NCBI GenBank assembly: GCA_033675265.1
Contig: JAUJYZ010000234.1
Span: forward strand, 186,001 to 250,000
DNA length: 64,000 bases
Source of the DNA: Actinostola sp. cb2023
Lineage: Eukaryota > Cnidaria > Anthozoa > Actiniaria > Actinostolidae
Reading direction: 5' to 3'
Shown piece by piece: positions 24,975-36,644 of the stretch. Within the stretch, counting starts at the first letter, position 1, and the number at the start of each line of letters is the position of its first letter. Under the pieces are notes generated by a model. The model saw nothing but the letters and a program-made list of their open reading frames with translations. It was not told the origin of the DNA and made no database searches. Both the position numbers and the translations under genes were made by a program.

Positions 24975-25207
24975 AAAACTTTCTGGAGATTCACTTAGTC
25001 AGCCATTTTGATTTTTGAATATTTGCAAAGCATTCTGGTAAAGACACGGTAGCCCATGAGTCAGCCCATGATATGAATGGATTGTCAACAAAATCCACTT
25101 CACGTCGAAAAACAAATATCTCTACTGCAAATTAGCAGCGAAAGTCACAAAGTTGATGTTGCTATTACTCTAGATTTTGTTCATTACATGCGGCGCCGGG
25201 TCTAACT

Positions 25208-25660
25208 CAAGCATGTTAAGGCCTGGGTTTTGGGTAAAACACTTACTCAAATTTGCCTTAATTGCGTTTGAAACAGAAAAACAAAACGATTTTCGGCTAC
25301 ATAATATATATATCTGCCTTAACACCTGGATATTATGTAAAATAGGTCACGTGACTATATTTTTTCTATTACATAGTTAAATATCTCCTTAAATGAGAAT
25401 GATGGTCCAGGTGTTAAGGCAGATCCATAATAAGGACATTAAAAACAAAGGTAAAAACACAAAAATAACTTTGATACCTTTTGTCTCCATCTCCCCAAAT
25501 TGAAAAACGTGATTTGTGACGTAACAGGTCACGTGACCCATCCCTGATTTTGAAATACGTACCAAAATGTTAAGTTTCATGAGATATATTATGTAGCCGA
25601 AAATCGTTTTGTTTTTCTGTTCCAAACACAATTAAGGCAAATTTAACATGCTTGAGAATT
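25208..25660. mobile_element. Foldback/TIR element
   Basis: Outer arms (AAGCATGTTAA...AATTTGCCTTAATTG...CAGAAAAACAAAACGATTTTC...) are mirrored at 25560-25660. An inner pair, CTGCCTTAACACCTGG and CCAGGTGTTAAGGCAG, is exact. GGTCACGTGAC occurs once on each side of the loop. Non-coding. Confidence 0.8.
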
Positions 25661-27246
25661 TTCACAAGCGCTCAAAAGCACAAGGACCTGACACTTTAAT
25701 AAAGTTGATCTATCTATCAAAGTATCTATCTATCTCTACCAATAATATGCGCTAGCTAATGTTTACGCTCGTGCTTGTGCCAGCGCAATTGAAATGCCAG
25801 GAAGCACATGTCAGTATAATCTGTCCTCACAGTTTAGGCACCCTTACGTACACCTGTTTGCAAACTTCGCCGAATAGACTATCCCAAATACACGTTAATA
25901 TCCAAAGGTACGACTTAGGGGCCGGATATCTCCTCCCTCACTGGCCTTTTGGTTTGATCGATACAGCACCGGGATAGCGCGGACGAATCTTCACCCTTTA
26001 CGTAAGTCGATTCGATGTTTCGATGTCTCAAAATGTATCGAGAGAATCGTCCCTTTTTAGCTTTTTAATACATTTTCTTTTTTAATGTGATTCGACCTGA
26101 TTCGACCTTTCTTGAGGTCGAATCAGCCTTCATAACTGAATTCCATTTATAAAGGAAAATAAATCGCTCACAAATAAACCAAGATTCCAAACAAAACTGA
26201 TACGCGAAGTATATATTTTAAAGGGGAACTGTAGACTAAATTTATCTTTCGATAAAAACAAAGATAATATTGTGTATCTAAGCGAATTTCCAATTGTTTT
26301 CATTTTTATGGAGTAGTGAACTTGACTTTTAATTGTAACCAGACGCTGTAATAGCGTTCACTCGGGCTGCTGATAATGAGATCTAATATGAGCGGAGAGG
26401 AACAGGCATTTAAATATCCGGCCACCCTCCCTAATTTTTAGGCCATTTTTCTCCATCCTACCTGTTTTTTCGTTTGTATCTCCCTCCTTCCTCTATATTT
26501 TTAGGCCATATTTCTCCCTCCTCCCTTTTTTTCCGATTCCCCTCAAAAAGGCCTTGCCAAAATCTTTATATCAAAAACAATCCACCAGAAAATTGCTAAC
26601 CCCAAAAAATTCCCAAGCCGTGAATTTCAAACCCAAAAAAGGTCTTCGCACCTCCCCGTCCAGTGATACCCCTGAGTACCCCCCCCCCCCCCCCCCCCCC
26701 TGAGTTTCCCCCTCCTCCATCTACATTTTTAGCCATTTTTTCTTCCTCCCTGATCCGTTCTTTTCCGCTCTACTGATGGAAATACCGTACGAGACCTTGT
26801 ATGGAAATGACCGACGACCACCGTGAATGCTCTGCCTGGATGTCGACTTTCAAATTAAGATCTTGTTTCAGCTTAAACCGTTAATCCTTTTCGTGACGTC
26901 ATATCTGTTTTATGTATGTCTATAAAACATTTTAGTCCATAAATTTATATTTGCTTGCCCATTCTTTTGCTAAACGTTACTTTAATTGTAGAGGATGAAA
27001 CATATTCCCAGAAACTTTACTTGTACTGGATATTTATTGATTTACTGTATTGTGTGTGAACTGCAGTAGTCAAACTGCCTGTATAATTCAGTGGCCGGCC
27101 CTGCATTAATCGGTCACACCTTTTGTTTCTATCGGTCTTGACCTGTATTAAACTGAGTGCGTAATTGTTTTCATAAATATCAAAATCTCCGGAAATCACC
27201 AAGCCCGGAGTATATCTGTAAAGAAATGTAAGCGCACATAAAATTC

Positions 27247-27661
27247 TACCCTGGTTCCAGAGGCTTTGTCAAACTCTATAATACGCAGAGCACGAAAAAC
27301 TAGATTTAAGCTACTTTAAACTTTACTTTAAACTTTGCTTAAAGCTGCTTAAAGTTCTTAGTTGAACTTTAAGCTGCATTTAAGCATAATTAAAGCTGTG
27401 TAAAGTTCAGCTTTAAGCACTCCAGGCATAAAGTGAACGTAAAGATAGCGTAAAGTCCATTGTGAACTTTACGGTAGATTTACGCTAAACTTAAATAGAA
27501 CTTAAACTTGCCTTAAGCACGATTTAAAGGTTCACTTAAATATGGCATAAAGTCATGTTTACACCAGATTTACGTGGCCATTAAGTCGAACGTAAATCAG
27601 TCTTTAGAATGCGATGTTTGCGGCGTGCAGTGAGAAAGACAAAGTCTCTGGAACCAGGGTA
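27247..27661. mobile_element. TIR element with a 9-bp target duplication
   Basis: Ends TACCCTGGTTCCAGAG...TTTGTC and GACAAAG...CTCTGGAACCAGGGTA form about 24 bp of inverted repeat. Directly outside both ends stands ATAAAATTC (27238-27246 and 27662-27670), an exact 9-bp duplication. The interior is a degenerate, AT-rich series of TTTAAGC / GCTTAAA / AACTTTA words in both orientations, with no coding capacity. The 9-bp duplication is in the range made by Mutator-type transposases. Confidence 0.9.
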
Positions 27662-27825
27662 ATAAAATTCGTGAGCTAGCAACACTGAATCCTGTAGTTG
27701 TTGACGTGGATTTTTCTAGAACCTGTTAAACGGCCAACCTGTATTTTTAAAACCTGCATGTATTCCCCGAGGGTGAACCCTTACTTATACAGGTTTCACT
27801 GCAGGGGCGTCCTGCGTACAATTTT

Positions 27826-28130
27826 ATACACCTATTCCAAAAATCGTTGTCCCCGCCGAAAGCAACAAGCAAGAAGCTGACGACCGCAAAGAACATTAGG
27901 ACTTTCTCCTTATTCATTTATTCATCCGTAGACATTTTAACAACATGCATTTTCAAATGGCCGAATAGTTCCAAATGTTTGCTATTCAACGCTCGTCGCT
28001 CGTAGGGATAACTTCTCAAGTACCACGGATAAATTAATTAATTAAGAGATTCCCAAAGTCCTTTGCGGTCGTCAGCTTCTTGCTTGTTGCTTTCGGCCCG
28101 GTCGACAACGATATTTGGAATAGGTGTATA
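27826..28130. repeat. Foldback element
   Basis: Arms of about 65 bp: TATACACCTATTCCAAA...CGCCGAAAGCAACAAGCAAG...GACCGCAAAG at the left and the reverse complement at 28058-28130, differing by a few bases. A related single arm lies at 18966-19060. Confidence 0.85.
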
Positions 28131-29514
28131 TATTATAAGAAACATAAAAAATTTAGAAAAAAATTGAAATCTAAGACAAAATATTAACAGCTGACTCAGT
28201 GTAAACTTGCTGGAAACTACTCACAGAAGGCAGGAACTGTTATTTTGGAGACCCTATACCTCAATAATTTTCGGGGAGCATGCCCCCGCATCCCCCCTAG
28301 GAGCTCGCGCCTTCGCCGCTCGTCAGATTGTGTTCCCCCCAATAACGTTCCCCTTGCAGTCAGTCGGTGTACATGTGTAATGATAATTGTAGTTAGTACA
28401 GTCTCAAACTGGCTTCGCCTCGGGTTCAGTATATCGCTAATACACCTCGGTAGCGGTATCAGTACTGTATATCACCCGTTTACATAAATTCTTTACATAA
28501 CCTTTACATAAATCCTTTACACAACCTTTACATAAACCCCCCAAAAAAACTGAGTGATAATGCATTTTACTATGTATTTGTGTAGCGAGAAAGTTCGCTG
28601 GAAAACGAAGAAAATTGTATTTCCAAGGTTCTAGATTTCTAAATTTTCAGGGAGGCATGCCCCCTCACCCCCTTAGAAGCTCACGCCTTTGGCGCCCGTT
28701 GCTACTTGATGTGCGTACATTGGAAAAAAGCACGCTACACCCCTGCACTCTATTATAATTATCTTACAACAAGAGACCATATGATGGTCTCTTGCTTACA
28801 ATTTTTACTATCTTTTCACTTATACACGTGTGAAAACGAGTGCCGGAGAGGTAACTGCATCAGAGGCATAGCGGTCAGCGATGAACCTCAGGTCTGTCAT
28901 CGGCAATATAATATTGCTGTAAAACAGAAATGTTCTTATAGAATATATCCGTCTCCTGGGTGCGTTTTACTTTAATTGAGCGATTAGTGCATATATATAT
29001 ATAAGCTAAGTTTTTCTTGAACTAACTATTTTGACTACAAGTACGTACTGAGTACCCTCCTCCTACGCCTGCTATTGTCATCTTCCTCGTTACTGTGACA
29101 ACAGAAAATCATCAGTCAAGGAAGGGCCCTATGCTGCGTAATGTAATAACAGTATTAAACTATATTTGATTAAACCCAATTATACGGTGTCTCGTTGTGG
29201 TTTACATAATGAATATAAATTGTGGTTTACATAATGAATCAGTAAAATTTCAATAAAAGTACGATAATATGGTGTGATATTTATATAAATATTATTATTG
29301 TATAGATCATTTATATATATAGCTGGAAACAAAAGAGACTGTTATAAAAAGGTCGATCGATCAAAGCCAGGAAGTGATTGGAAAATTCCTCAGGTGAGCG
29401 GCGCGCCAGAGCTTTAATTTGTGCAGATGGAAAAACCTAATTCCGGCATATTAAAGTGGTCATAAGTCGGTCTGTTCGCTCTTTGTCGATTCTGACTTTC
29501 GCGCGACCTCCACT

Positions 29515-29554
29515 ATGGGGCCAGATTCGCAGCAAGACAGTAACAGAATTAATG
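29515..29554 (+). CDS. Candidate first coding exon of the FBXL7-like gene
   Basis: ATG at 29515 opens MGPDSQQDSNRIN, ending in phase 1 at a GTTCGT donor. This phase fits exactly the two leftover bases at the start of the 32871 exon. FBXL7 proteins begin with MG, which supports the choice weakly. The donor is non-consensus after GT, and the intron would be 3.3 kb, so another upstream exon is possible. Confidence 0.35.
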
Positions 29555-32500
29555 GTTCGTGGGAGGAGGGGTTTTTAAATAGTTGCATATCTATTTTCGA
29601 TTACAACTAGACTGCCAGACGGATGCTTGGAAATTGTTTACAAGAAAAGCGATTTTATTTTTGCGATTCTAGTGACCACGAACAATAGACAACAATCCTG
29701 TCAATCTCGTTCCCAGGAATTTGAATATTTATGAATGTCTTGATTTGGGTCGATAAAAGCCTGACAAAAGCAATATAAACAACCAGTTAAATTTAATCAG
29801 TAATTTCAATTCCATAAAACGAAGAACTCTCGGAAAAGAAAATGCGATGAAATTAAAACTTTAGTTTATGTTAATTTATGCAGCTTATGCTTCCCCAGTT
29901 TATGTTAATTTATGCAGCTAAAGTTTTAATTTCATCGCATTTCTTTTCCGAGAGTTCTTCGTTTTATGGAATTGAAATTACTGATTACATTTTACTGGCT
30001 GTTTATATTGCTTTTATCAGGCTTTTATCGACCCAAATCAAGACATTATAAATATTCAAATTGGTTAATTGTTTTCTGTTAACAGTGCTGTGACGTATAA
30101 AGCTGACAAGCGACGGGTAACACTCTAATCACTGTCAGGAACGTCCACGGAAAATGTTTTTTGAAAGACTTTCCTTCGGAGTTTAATCAAATTTGGTTTT
30201 ACCAAATGAAAGCAAAATGACTTGATGAGAAATGGGGAACACACAAGGTCGACCGTCGTCGGGTAAATAAGTAAAACTTTGTTTAGCTGTTGCTCGTTCG
30301 ACATTGTGCTCGTACTTGCATGACAATACAAATACTATGCAACCACATCTAACGCTTGGAAACTACCACTTAGAAACTTTTACAGGAAAGGAAAAAAACC
30401 TCATCACGCAAACTGTCATGTTTTTGCACCAAAATTGTCGGAGTTCCTCGATGAAACTTTACATTTAGTCATTAGAACAGTCGATCGTTCTCGTGGAAGG
30501 TATACGTCGTCTTGCGTATCTATCGTCATTGTTTTCGATTAGCGGTTAGTTTACGGTGTACAGGACCCGATCCTGCTGGGTTTTAGTCGTAAACACAGAC
30601 AAAATCCTTATTTATCGTTCTTGTAAACATAAAGCATTGAAACAATCGTAAGCAAAGCCTAAAGTACACATAACTTAAGAGATCTATTTGAGAACTCGAT
30701 GATTCGATGTGTTGTTTGGACAAGATCAGCGAAGGCGAACGCTAAAGAAAGCCACTGCCAGCACGGCGGCCCGTCTAGTGTTTGAATAGAAATAACTCCT
30801 CTGTCCCGTGTACTTGTGAAAACTTCAGCTGTAGGAACCGGGGCAAGAAGCCAAAACAATTGACTTTTGAAGATTGAGAATAAATTTTAACATAACATTT
30901 GGTGTTTGATACCGAGGTTTGATATCCCATTTGCGAACGGTGCTTTTTATCTCATTTTTCGCACTTCATAAGAACTTGATTGACACATCAAAAACTGTCG
31001 ACCAAAGATGACTCAATTTTCATCGATAATTCACTTTGTTTTCTCAAAAATCTAGATCTTTGCGAAGCTCAATTGAGTTGATATTATGTCCGGTTTTTAG
31101 TTGTACATGTATACTACACCGCTCTCGAAGCGGACAGGCTTCGTACGTGAAATTATCTGAACCATAGGCATAGTTTCATCTTCTTTTATGATAAACCGTA
31201 GAAGGCATTGGCGTTATTTATAGATTGTAGAGGCTTTATATTAAACTGTCAGAGTAAGTGTAAATAGTTTATTGAAAGTAACAGAGTTGAGTGTTGAAAC
31301 CGTGACATGGCTGCGATTATATAACTCTGCCGTAACTTGAACTGTTGCACTAAATTAAATATACCCTGGCTTGTATCTTTGAAAATCTTTTTTTTAAAGA
31401 ACGAATGTTAAAACACTTCAGACATTACGATCCAAAAATAGAGATCAACATACTCCTGTACAATGGAGTAAAAATCTCTCCGCGTTGCCATGACTTTCCA
31501 TTAGCATCATATTCAAAGTTGCGTATTTGGGTAAAACTAAGAATACAGTATTTGAATTAGTGGCGCCGTGCAGTATTACTGCTAATAAGCGCATGTTTTT
31601 GTACATATAAAACCAGTATATTCATCACTTGAATAATTCAAAATATTCTTCTGTAGATTCATACTTTATATATTTGACCTCCAAACGTGATTGAACATGT
31701 AGTTTTAAACTCGATCAGTATATTGAGTGCATTACGCATTACATTCCTCAGCAAAATTTACAGTTGTTCAATATTCAAAAGTATTACATTTTTGTAATCA
31801 AGTAAATTGTTACAAAATATTTTATATCAATTTGAGAAGTCATTTATTGGCTTGATCTCCCTGAATCAGGTGGACAGAATACCTGTACAAATTACAACTA
31901 TTTTAAATCTTCCCAATAGTGCTAATTTTAAGTTTGTATTTGCTTGAATTGAGCTCGAGTGTCTGGAATTTAGGCATCAAATATTGATTATTTGATAGCC
32001 ACCACATACGTGTAATATTACACCATCCTTTGACTGTCCACTTGAAATGTTCTAACCTAATACATAATACTGATTTCTATTTCAAGAATTAGTATCTCAA
32101 GTCTGCAACCTGTTGTGTGTGGTTTATAAATATATAAGACATCAATATAGATGCAGAAGTATCAAAGTACACTGATTGATTGATTTTATGTAATGAGGTG
32201 ATTAATATCATGTCAATTTCCTAAGTACATCCTCCACACTATGTATGATTGCAATTACGATTATGATTGCACTCTTCAATAGAGGAACTGAATATATATA
32301 CCAAAGATAGTGACAAATATTTCCTTGATTCACAGTGCTTTACAAATTAGTTAAAATTACTGAATTGTGAGAAGAATGCAGTGCAAGGATATTCTATTCA
32401 GTCAAAACATTTTTATTTGGACATTTTTAACATACCTCTCTAAATATTTTATTGGTAGTTTAGTCCACATAGGGTCCAATTCACAAGTGTACAGGGCTGC

Positions 32501-32870
32501 TCATCGGAAATGTTGAAAATAACCCCTTGTGTACATCTCAACAATAATTTTACCCCTAAAAGGTACCAATTATTCTAAATGAAAATTAATTTCCTGACTG
32601 GTAGATCATAATTTTATTGATGGGCCGAATATCCTAAAAGGTAACAGATAACTCTGATGGTGGTTGTTTTAGGTTTAAACAACCTACATTGTAGCAGTAC
32701 CAACACTTTTATATGGGAGTTCCCCCCACCAGAGAAATGAATTTTAAAAAATAATGCAAAAATAATGCAAAATATTTGTTCCATGCATTTTGAAAGCATA
32801 ATGGCATTAATTTTATAGATGAAACATAGCTAATATACACTAATGTTAGGCTAATTTTATTTTCTTTCAG
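29555..32870 (+). other. Upstream region or first intron of the FBXL7-like gene
   Basis: Apart from the foldback at 29719-30062 no further repeat or gene is recognised. Short frames at 30125-30331, 30659-30859 and 32614-32799 (minus) show no family features. The sequence becomes strongly AT-rich after about 31350. The 3' end has a TTTCTTTCAG acceptor at 32861-32870. Confidence 0.45.
29719..30062. mobile_element. Long foldback element (about 145-bp arms)
   Basis: Arms run from AATTTGAATATTTATGAATG to about 29877, and from about 29912 to 30062, nearly perfect reverse complements. The short centre contains the direct repeat TTTATGTTAATTTATGCAGC twice. It lies about 165 bp after the candidate first exon of FBXL7. 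Confidence 0.9.
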
Positions 32871-35287
32871 TACCTCCAGTTAGTACCAAAAGCCTGAGGT
32901 CGGGAAAATATCCAGAATCACATCCAAAGAATTTTGTGAACACAAATGGATTAGATCAACATAATGGCAATCACAGCCATCGTAAAATACATCATCCCAA
33001 AGTAGAATTTGACATTCCTGACTTTTTGCAAGATAAGCAAACACAAGAAGCAAGAAGGAGTCCAATCGTGCAACGACATCTTCGTGACCCTGACCCAACA
33101 ATAGTTCAAGAAGGTACAAACAGAGGGTTGCTCATTCCAAAATCTGAGATACTAGTACCAGACTTTTTATCTAAGAATCAAGTAAATGGCAAAGTGTCTA
33201 GTGAGAAAGATCAAAGAAATGATGTACATACAAATGGTCCATCTGAGACCAGAGGCAGCATGCAACAAATTAATAAGAGAACTCCTGGAAGGACATGGCA
33301 TGCTTCAGTAGAGGAAGTGAATATGGGATTGAATTCACAAAGATATAGAACTGCAGCTCCACAGCCTAATCATCCAACTCCACCTAGAGCAAGAGGAACA
33401 GTTGTGATGGGCTCTGATCCTTCATTGTCCAAGCCCTTGCATTCTAGTAGCACGAACAATAGGCTGAGTGGTCAGCTTCTACAGGAATCAGCAGAAGGTA
33501 CTGCACCAAATTTTGTAGATGATTTTGGTGCTTTTTCACTGAAAAGAAAATATAGGACAGTTGGAGAAAAGGAAAGAGGGAAAGGTTACTACTCATCTCC
33601 AGAAGGAAGGTTTGCACCTGGAGTCACATCTGGAAAATATCCTGTCAATCAACCAATGTTGTCCAGTAACATGAGAAGAGTAGAAGAAATGAAAAGAGAT
33701 TTGCAGGGACTGCCGAATGGTATCCGTTGGTCAGCCACAGATACTGACAGTCTTCAAAGTGTGTCATCTTTGTCATACACAGACCAAAATTCACCAAATA
33801 GCAGCTTAGCACAAAAACTATTTCCTCCATACCATCTTCAACAAGACAGAAATGGATCTCGAAATCTTCCTCAAGGGTATGAGTCTCCAGATTCAGCATT
33901 AGGTTATGTTGCTGATTCCAGCTTGAATATTCCAGACAGTTCCATAGATGAGAGTGGTAAAATGGTTTCTAGACAAAATTCACTTCAGGTTCATTTGAGG
34001 CAAAGAGTCCAACAGTATGAAAGATTCAAACAGGCAAGTCAAGATCGGGGTATCCATGTTCGTTGTGACAGCGACTCGACCACTATAAGTGACAAAAGCA
34101 TTTTTGGTGAAGGGATGTCATCAGTAACTCGAGCATCTTCTCATTGCTTGCTGCACATCAATGGTTTTCAGGATGACATTTTGCTTAACATTTTCTCATA
34201 TCTTAACACATTGGAATTGTGCAAGGTATCAGGTGTTTGTCAGAGGTGGCAAAATCTGGCTTGGGATCCCATTCTTTGGGACTCAATTGAAATTTTGAAT
34301 TACAAAGAAAGTGACATCAATAGAATTTTAAGAAATTTACTAGCAATGCTAGCAGAGGGCACACAAGGCTACTGCTTAACAATTCATCGCATTAACCTTA
34401 ATGGCTGTGAACTTCTTTCCGATAAAGCCCTGGGATCTATTGCAAGATATTGCATTGATTTGGAAAAACTTGAGATTGGTGGATGTTGCTGTGTTACCAG
34501 TAGAGGACTCCAAGATGTACTGCTAAATTGCTACAATCTCCACCATTTCAGCCTAAATGGATGCACATGTGTAAATAGTTTATCAATGCCAAATGCAAAT
34601 GGATTTTCATTGGAAAACCATGGCACATTTTTGAAGTTACGGCACTTGGATCTAAGTGACTGTGTTGCATTTGATGATTTTGGTCTTCGGACATTAGGTT
34701 TAACTTGTGGATTACTGGAGAGTTTGTACTTAAGAAGATGTAGTCGCGTCACTGATGTTGGGATAAAGCATATTGCAAGCCACTGCCATAATCTTAAGGA
34801 ACTCAGCACAAGTGATTGTTTTAGAGTCAGAGATTTCAGTCTCAAGGAGATTGCAAAACATGCTCCAGGTCTGAAATACTTGAGTGTAGCCAAGTGTCCT
34901 GTCAGTGACACAGGTATCAAGTACATTGGACGTCACTGTGTGAGGTTAAAGTATTTAAATATCAGAGGATGTGAGGCTATTAGTGACATTGGTATTGCCT
35001 ATGTTGTTCAGAATTGTTTAAAGTTGAGATCCATGGATATTGGGAAGTGTGATATCACAGACAGTGTCTTACACACAATAGGCATCCATTGTCCACAGTT
35101 GAAGAAACTCAGTATCAAAGGATGTGTCAAGTTGTCTGATGAGGGTATCAGAAGCATTGCAACACAGTGCTGCAATATTCAATATTTCAATGTCCAAGAG
35201 TGCAACTTGAGTTACGAGACCTTCTCCTACATCAGAGAGCACTGCAGAAATTGTATCATAGAACATACTTGCCCTGCATTTTTCTAG
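32871..35287 (+). CDS. FBXL7: F-box and leucine-rich repeat protein, FBXL7-like
   Basis: Substrate-recognition subunit of an SCF ubiquitin ligase (binds SKP1 through the F-box). One large exon follows an acceptor at 32869-32870; its first two bases complete a codon from an upstream exon. It encodes 804 residues plus stop. The F-box (FQDDILLNIFSYLNTLELCK...CQRW) starts near residue 430 of the exon. From about 495 to the end there are cysteine-containing LRRs (LNGCELLSDKAL, LDLSDCVAFDDFGL, LKYLNIRGCEAISD). The last residues, CIIEHTCPAFF, match the FBXL7 C-terminus (CVIEHTNPAFF) almost exactly. The N-terminal 430 residues are low-complexity and about four times as long as the roughly 110 residues before the F-box of vertebrate FBXL7. 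They contain two related motifs, KVEFDIPDFLQDK and KSEILVPDFLSKN. Codon use is AT-rich and continuous, so the extension is real coding sequence. Confidence 0.93.
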
Positions 35288-35523
35288 AGAATTTCATTCA
35301 AAACATATTGGGGGCAGAATTAAGTTATACATGTATATGTACAACGTTAGGCTAAGTTATTCTATCTTTATAAATTGTTTTATATTGTATATAATAAAAG
35401 AAATATGCAATATTAATTTTATACAGAATGCTTCACATCAGGGTGAACATGCACTTTACAAGTCAATTCACTTTATGTATGTTAGGTATGTACTGGTGCT
35501 ACCAAGTCTTCTCCTTCTTTGTT

Positions 35524-35591
35524 TACCCTGCGAGCAGGGTTTTTTTTTCTACTCCTGGGCGAGCAGGAAAAAAAACCCTGCTCGCAGGGTA
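35524..35591. repeat. Near-perfect hairpin, TACCCTGCGAGCAGGG arms
   Basis: TACCCTGCGAGCAGGG plus a T-run pairs with an A-run plus CCCTGCTCGCAGGGTA across an 18-bp centre. Each arm is itself partly palindromic (CCTGCGAGCAGG). This looks like a miniature mobile foldback; it lies in the 3' flank of the FBXL7-like gene. Confidence 0.85.
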
Positions 35592-35730
35592 TCTTTGCTC
35601 CATGTCATAACATACATGTACTTCTTGATGCACTTCTTATATGAGTTACTGACTTCTTTAGTCATTGTGTTATACTGTTATAAGTTATACCTCGTATATA
35701 TTATATGATTGTTATATAGTTTACATTTAA

Positions 35731-35915
35731 CAAATATAAAACGTTTTTCCGTGTGATATCGGCCTAATATAACACGAGGGGAAGTTTGGGAGAAGTCGAG
35801 AGCTGATGTGTAAAACCGAGCCGTAGGCGAGGTTTTACCGGAGCTCGAGACTTCTCACAAACTTTCCCGAGTGTTATATTAGGCCGATATCACACGGAAA
35901 AAGGTTTTATATTTG
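35731..35915. mobile_element. Foldback element, about 80-bp arms
   Basis: Left arm CAAATATAAAACGTTTTTCC...GATATCGGCCTAATATAACAC and its reverse complement ending at 35915 pair almost along their full length, with inner words GAAGTTTG.GAGAAGTC / GACTTCTC..AAACTT. Non-coding. Confidence 0.9.
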
Positions 35916-36644
35916 TTTTGTAAAATTACGAGCAGCCAGGCGTGTTTACATAGCCTCATGTAAACATAGTAGCTAACCAATCAGAGCGCGCGTTAGAGTT
36001 GTGTTATTTTACAAATGCTTGTGTTGATGAATTTTACAGAAAAATATTAATTTATAGTAAAATCGAAATTTACATTACAAATCAAATTGTTTCACTGACT
36101 TGTACCTGAATTTCCATTTCCACATGAACAAAATAAAACAAAACTACGGGGGGAAATGTTTTCTTCTGTAAACTTCTGTGCAGACTGAGCAATGTGGCCT
36201 TGCATCCTTTACACAGGAACCCCAACATTCGTTTGTATAATCCCTAAATTTGGCAGATTGACGTAGATTAAAAAAATGTAGAGGATGATACATAGCGTCT
36301 TCTCTACAATCGATTTTCTTTTCTAAATAAATATCATATATAAACGTCCAAATTTTCGATTTGCCTGTGTATGGCGCCCGCAATATTTTTATGTGTGGTC
36401 AGCTGTTTCTCTAAACCCCCAAGGAATGCTGGGATTTCCCGCGCAAATATATACAACAAGACTCCGAAACATTTTAGTGAAACAATGTGCCGACCCAAAC
36501 ACAGCTGAATTATCTCGTGTTTTGTAGCTATAAGAACGGTTCTCACTAATCCTCCAGCTCTGATATTAACTCATGGAGCATTGCTTTCAATGGATACAAA
36601 TTTAACTGCCTCTAACTTAGCTCGTAGTTCGTAGTAATTCCAAC

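Larger units (their letters stand above)
24975..29514. other. Intergenic region between TRNT1 and FBXL7 (divergent genes)
   Basis: No gene is supported. It holds the shared upstream region of the two divergent genes and several repeats listed separately. Other notable stretches are a CTAT microsatellite near 25707-25735, a degenerate direct repeat of TTTTTAGGCCAT...CTCC units at about 26427-26760, a 22-C run at 26679-26700, and two degraded copies of a GCATGCCCCC family (28265-28310 and 28650-28700) related to the element at 55553-56064. Confidence 0.5.
35288..36644. other. FBXL7 3'UTR and DBF4 upstream region
   Basis: An AATAAA at about 35392 is a likely FBXL7 polyadenylation signal. Two hairpin or foldback repeats follow (listed separately). 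Region 36100-36640 immediately before the DBF4 start has no recognised element; short frames there are not supported. Confidence 0.5.

Noticed and set aside
28245..28975. Plus-strand frames of 80-89 codons between TRNT1 and FBXL7
   Set aside because: They overlap degraded repeat sequence and show no recognisable domain.
34531..34936. Antisense frames of 68-131 codons
   Set aside because: Shadows of the LRR-coding exon of the FBXL7-like gene.
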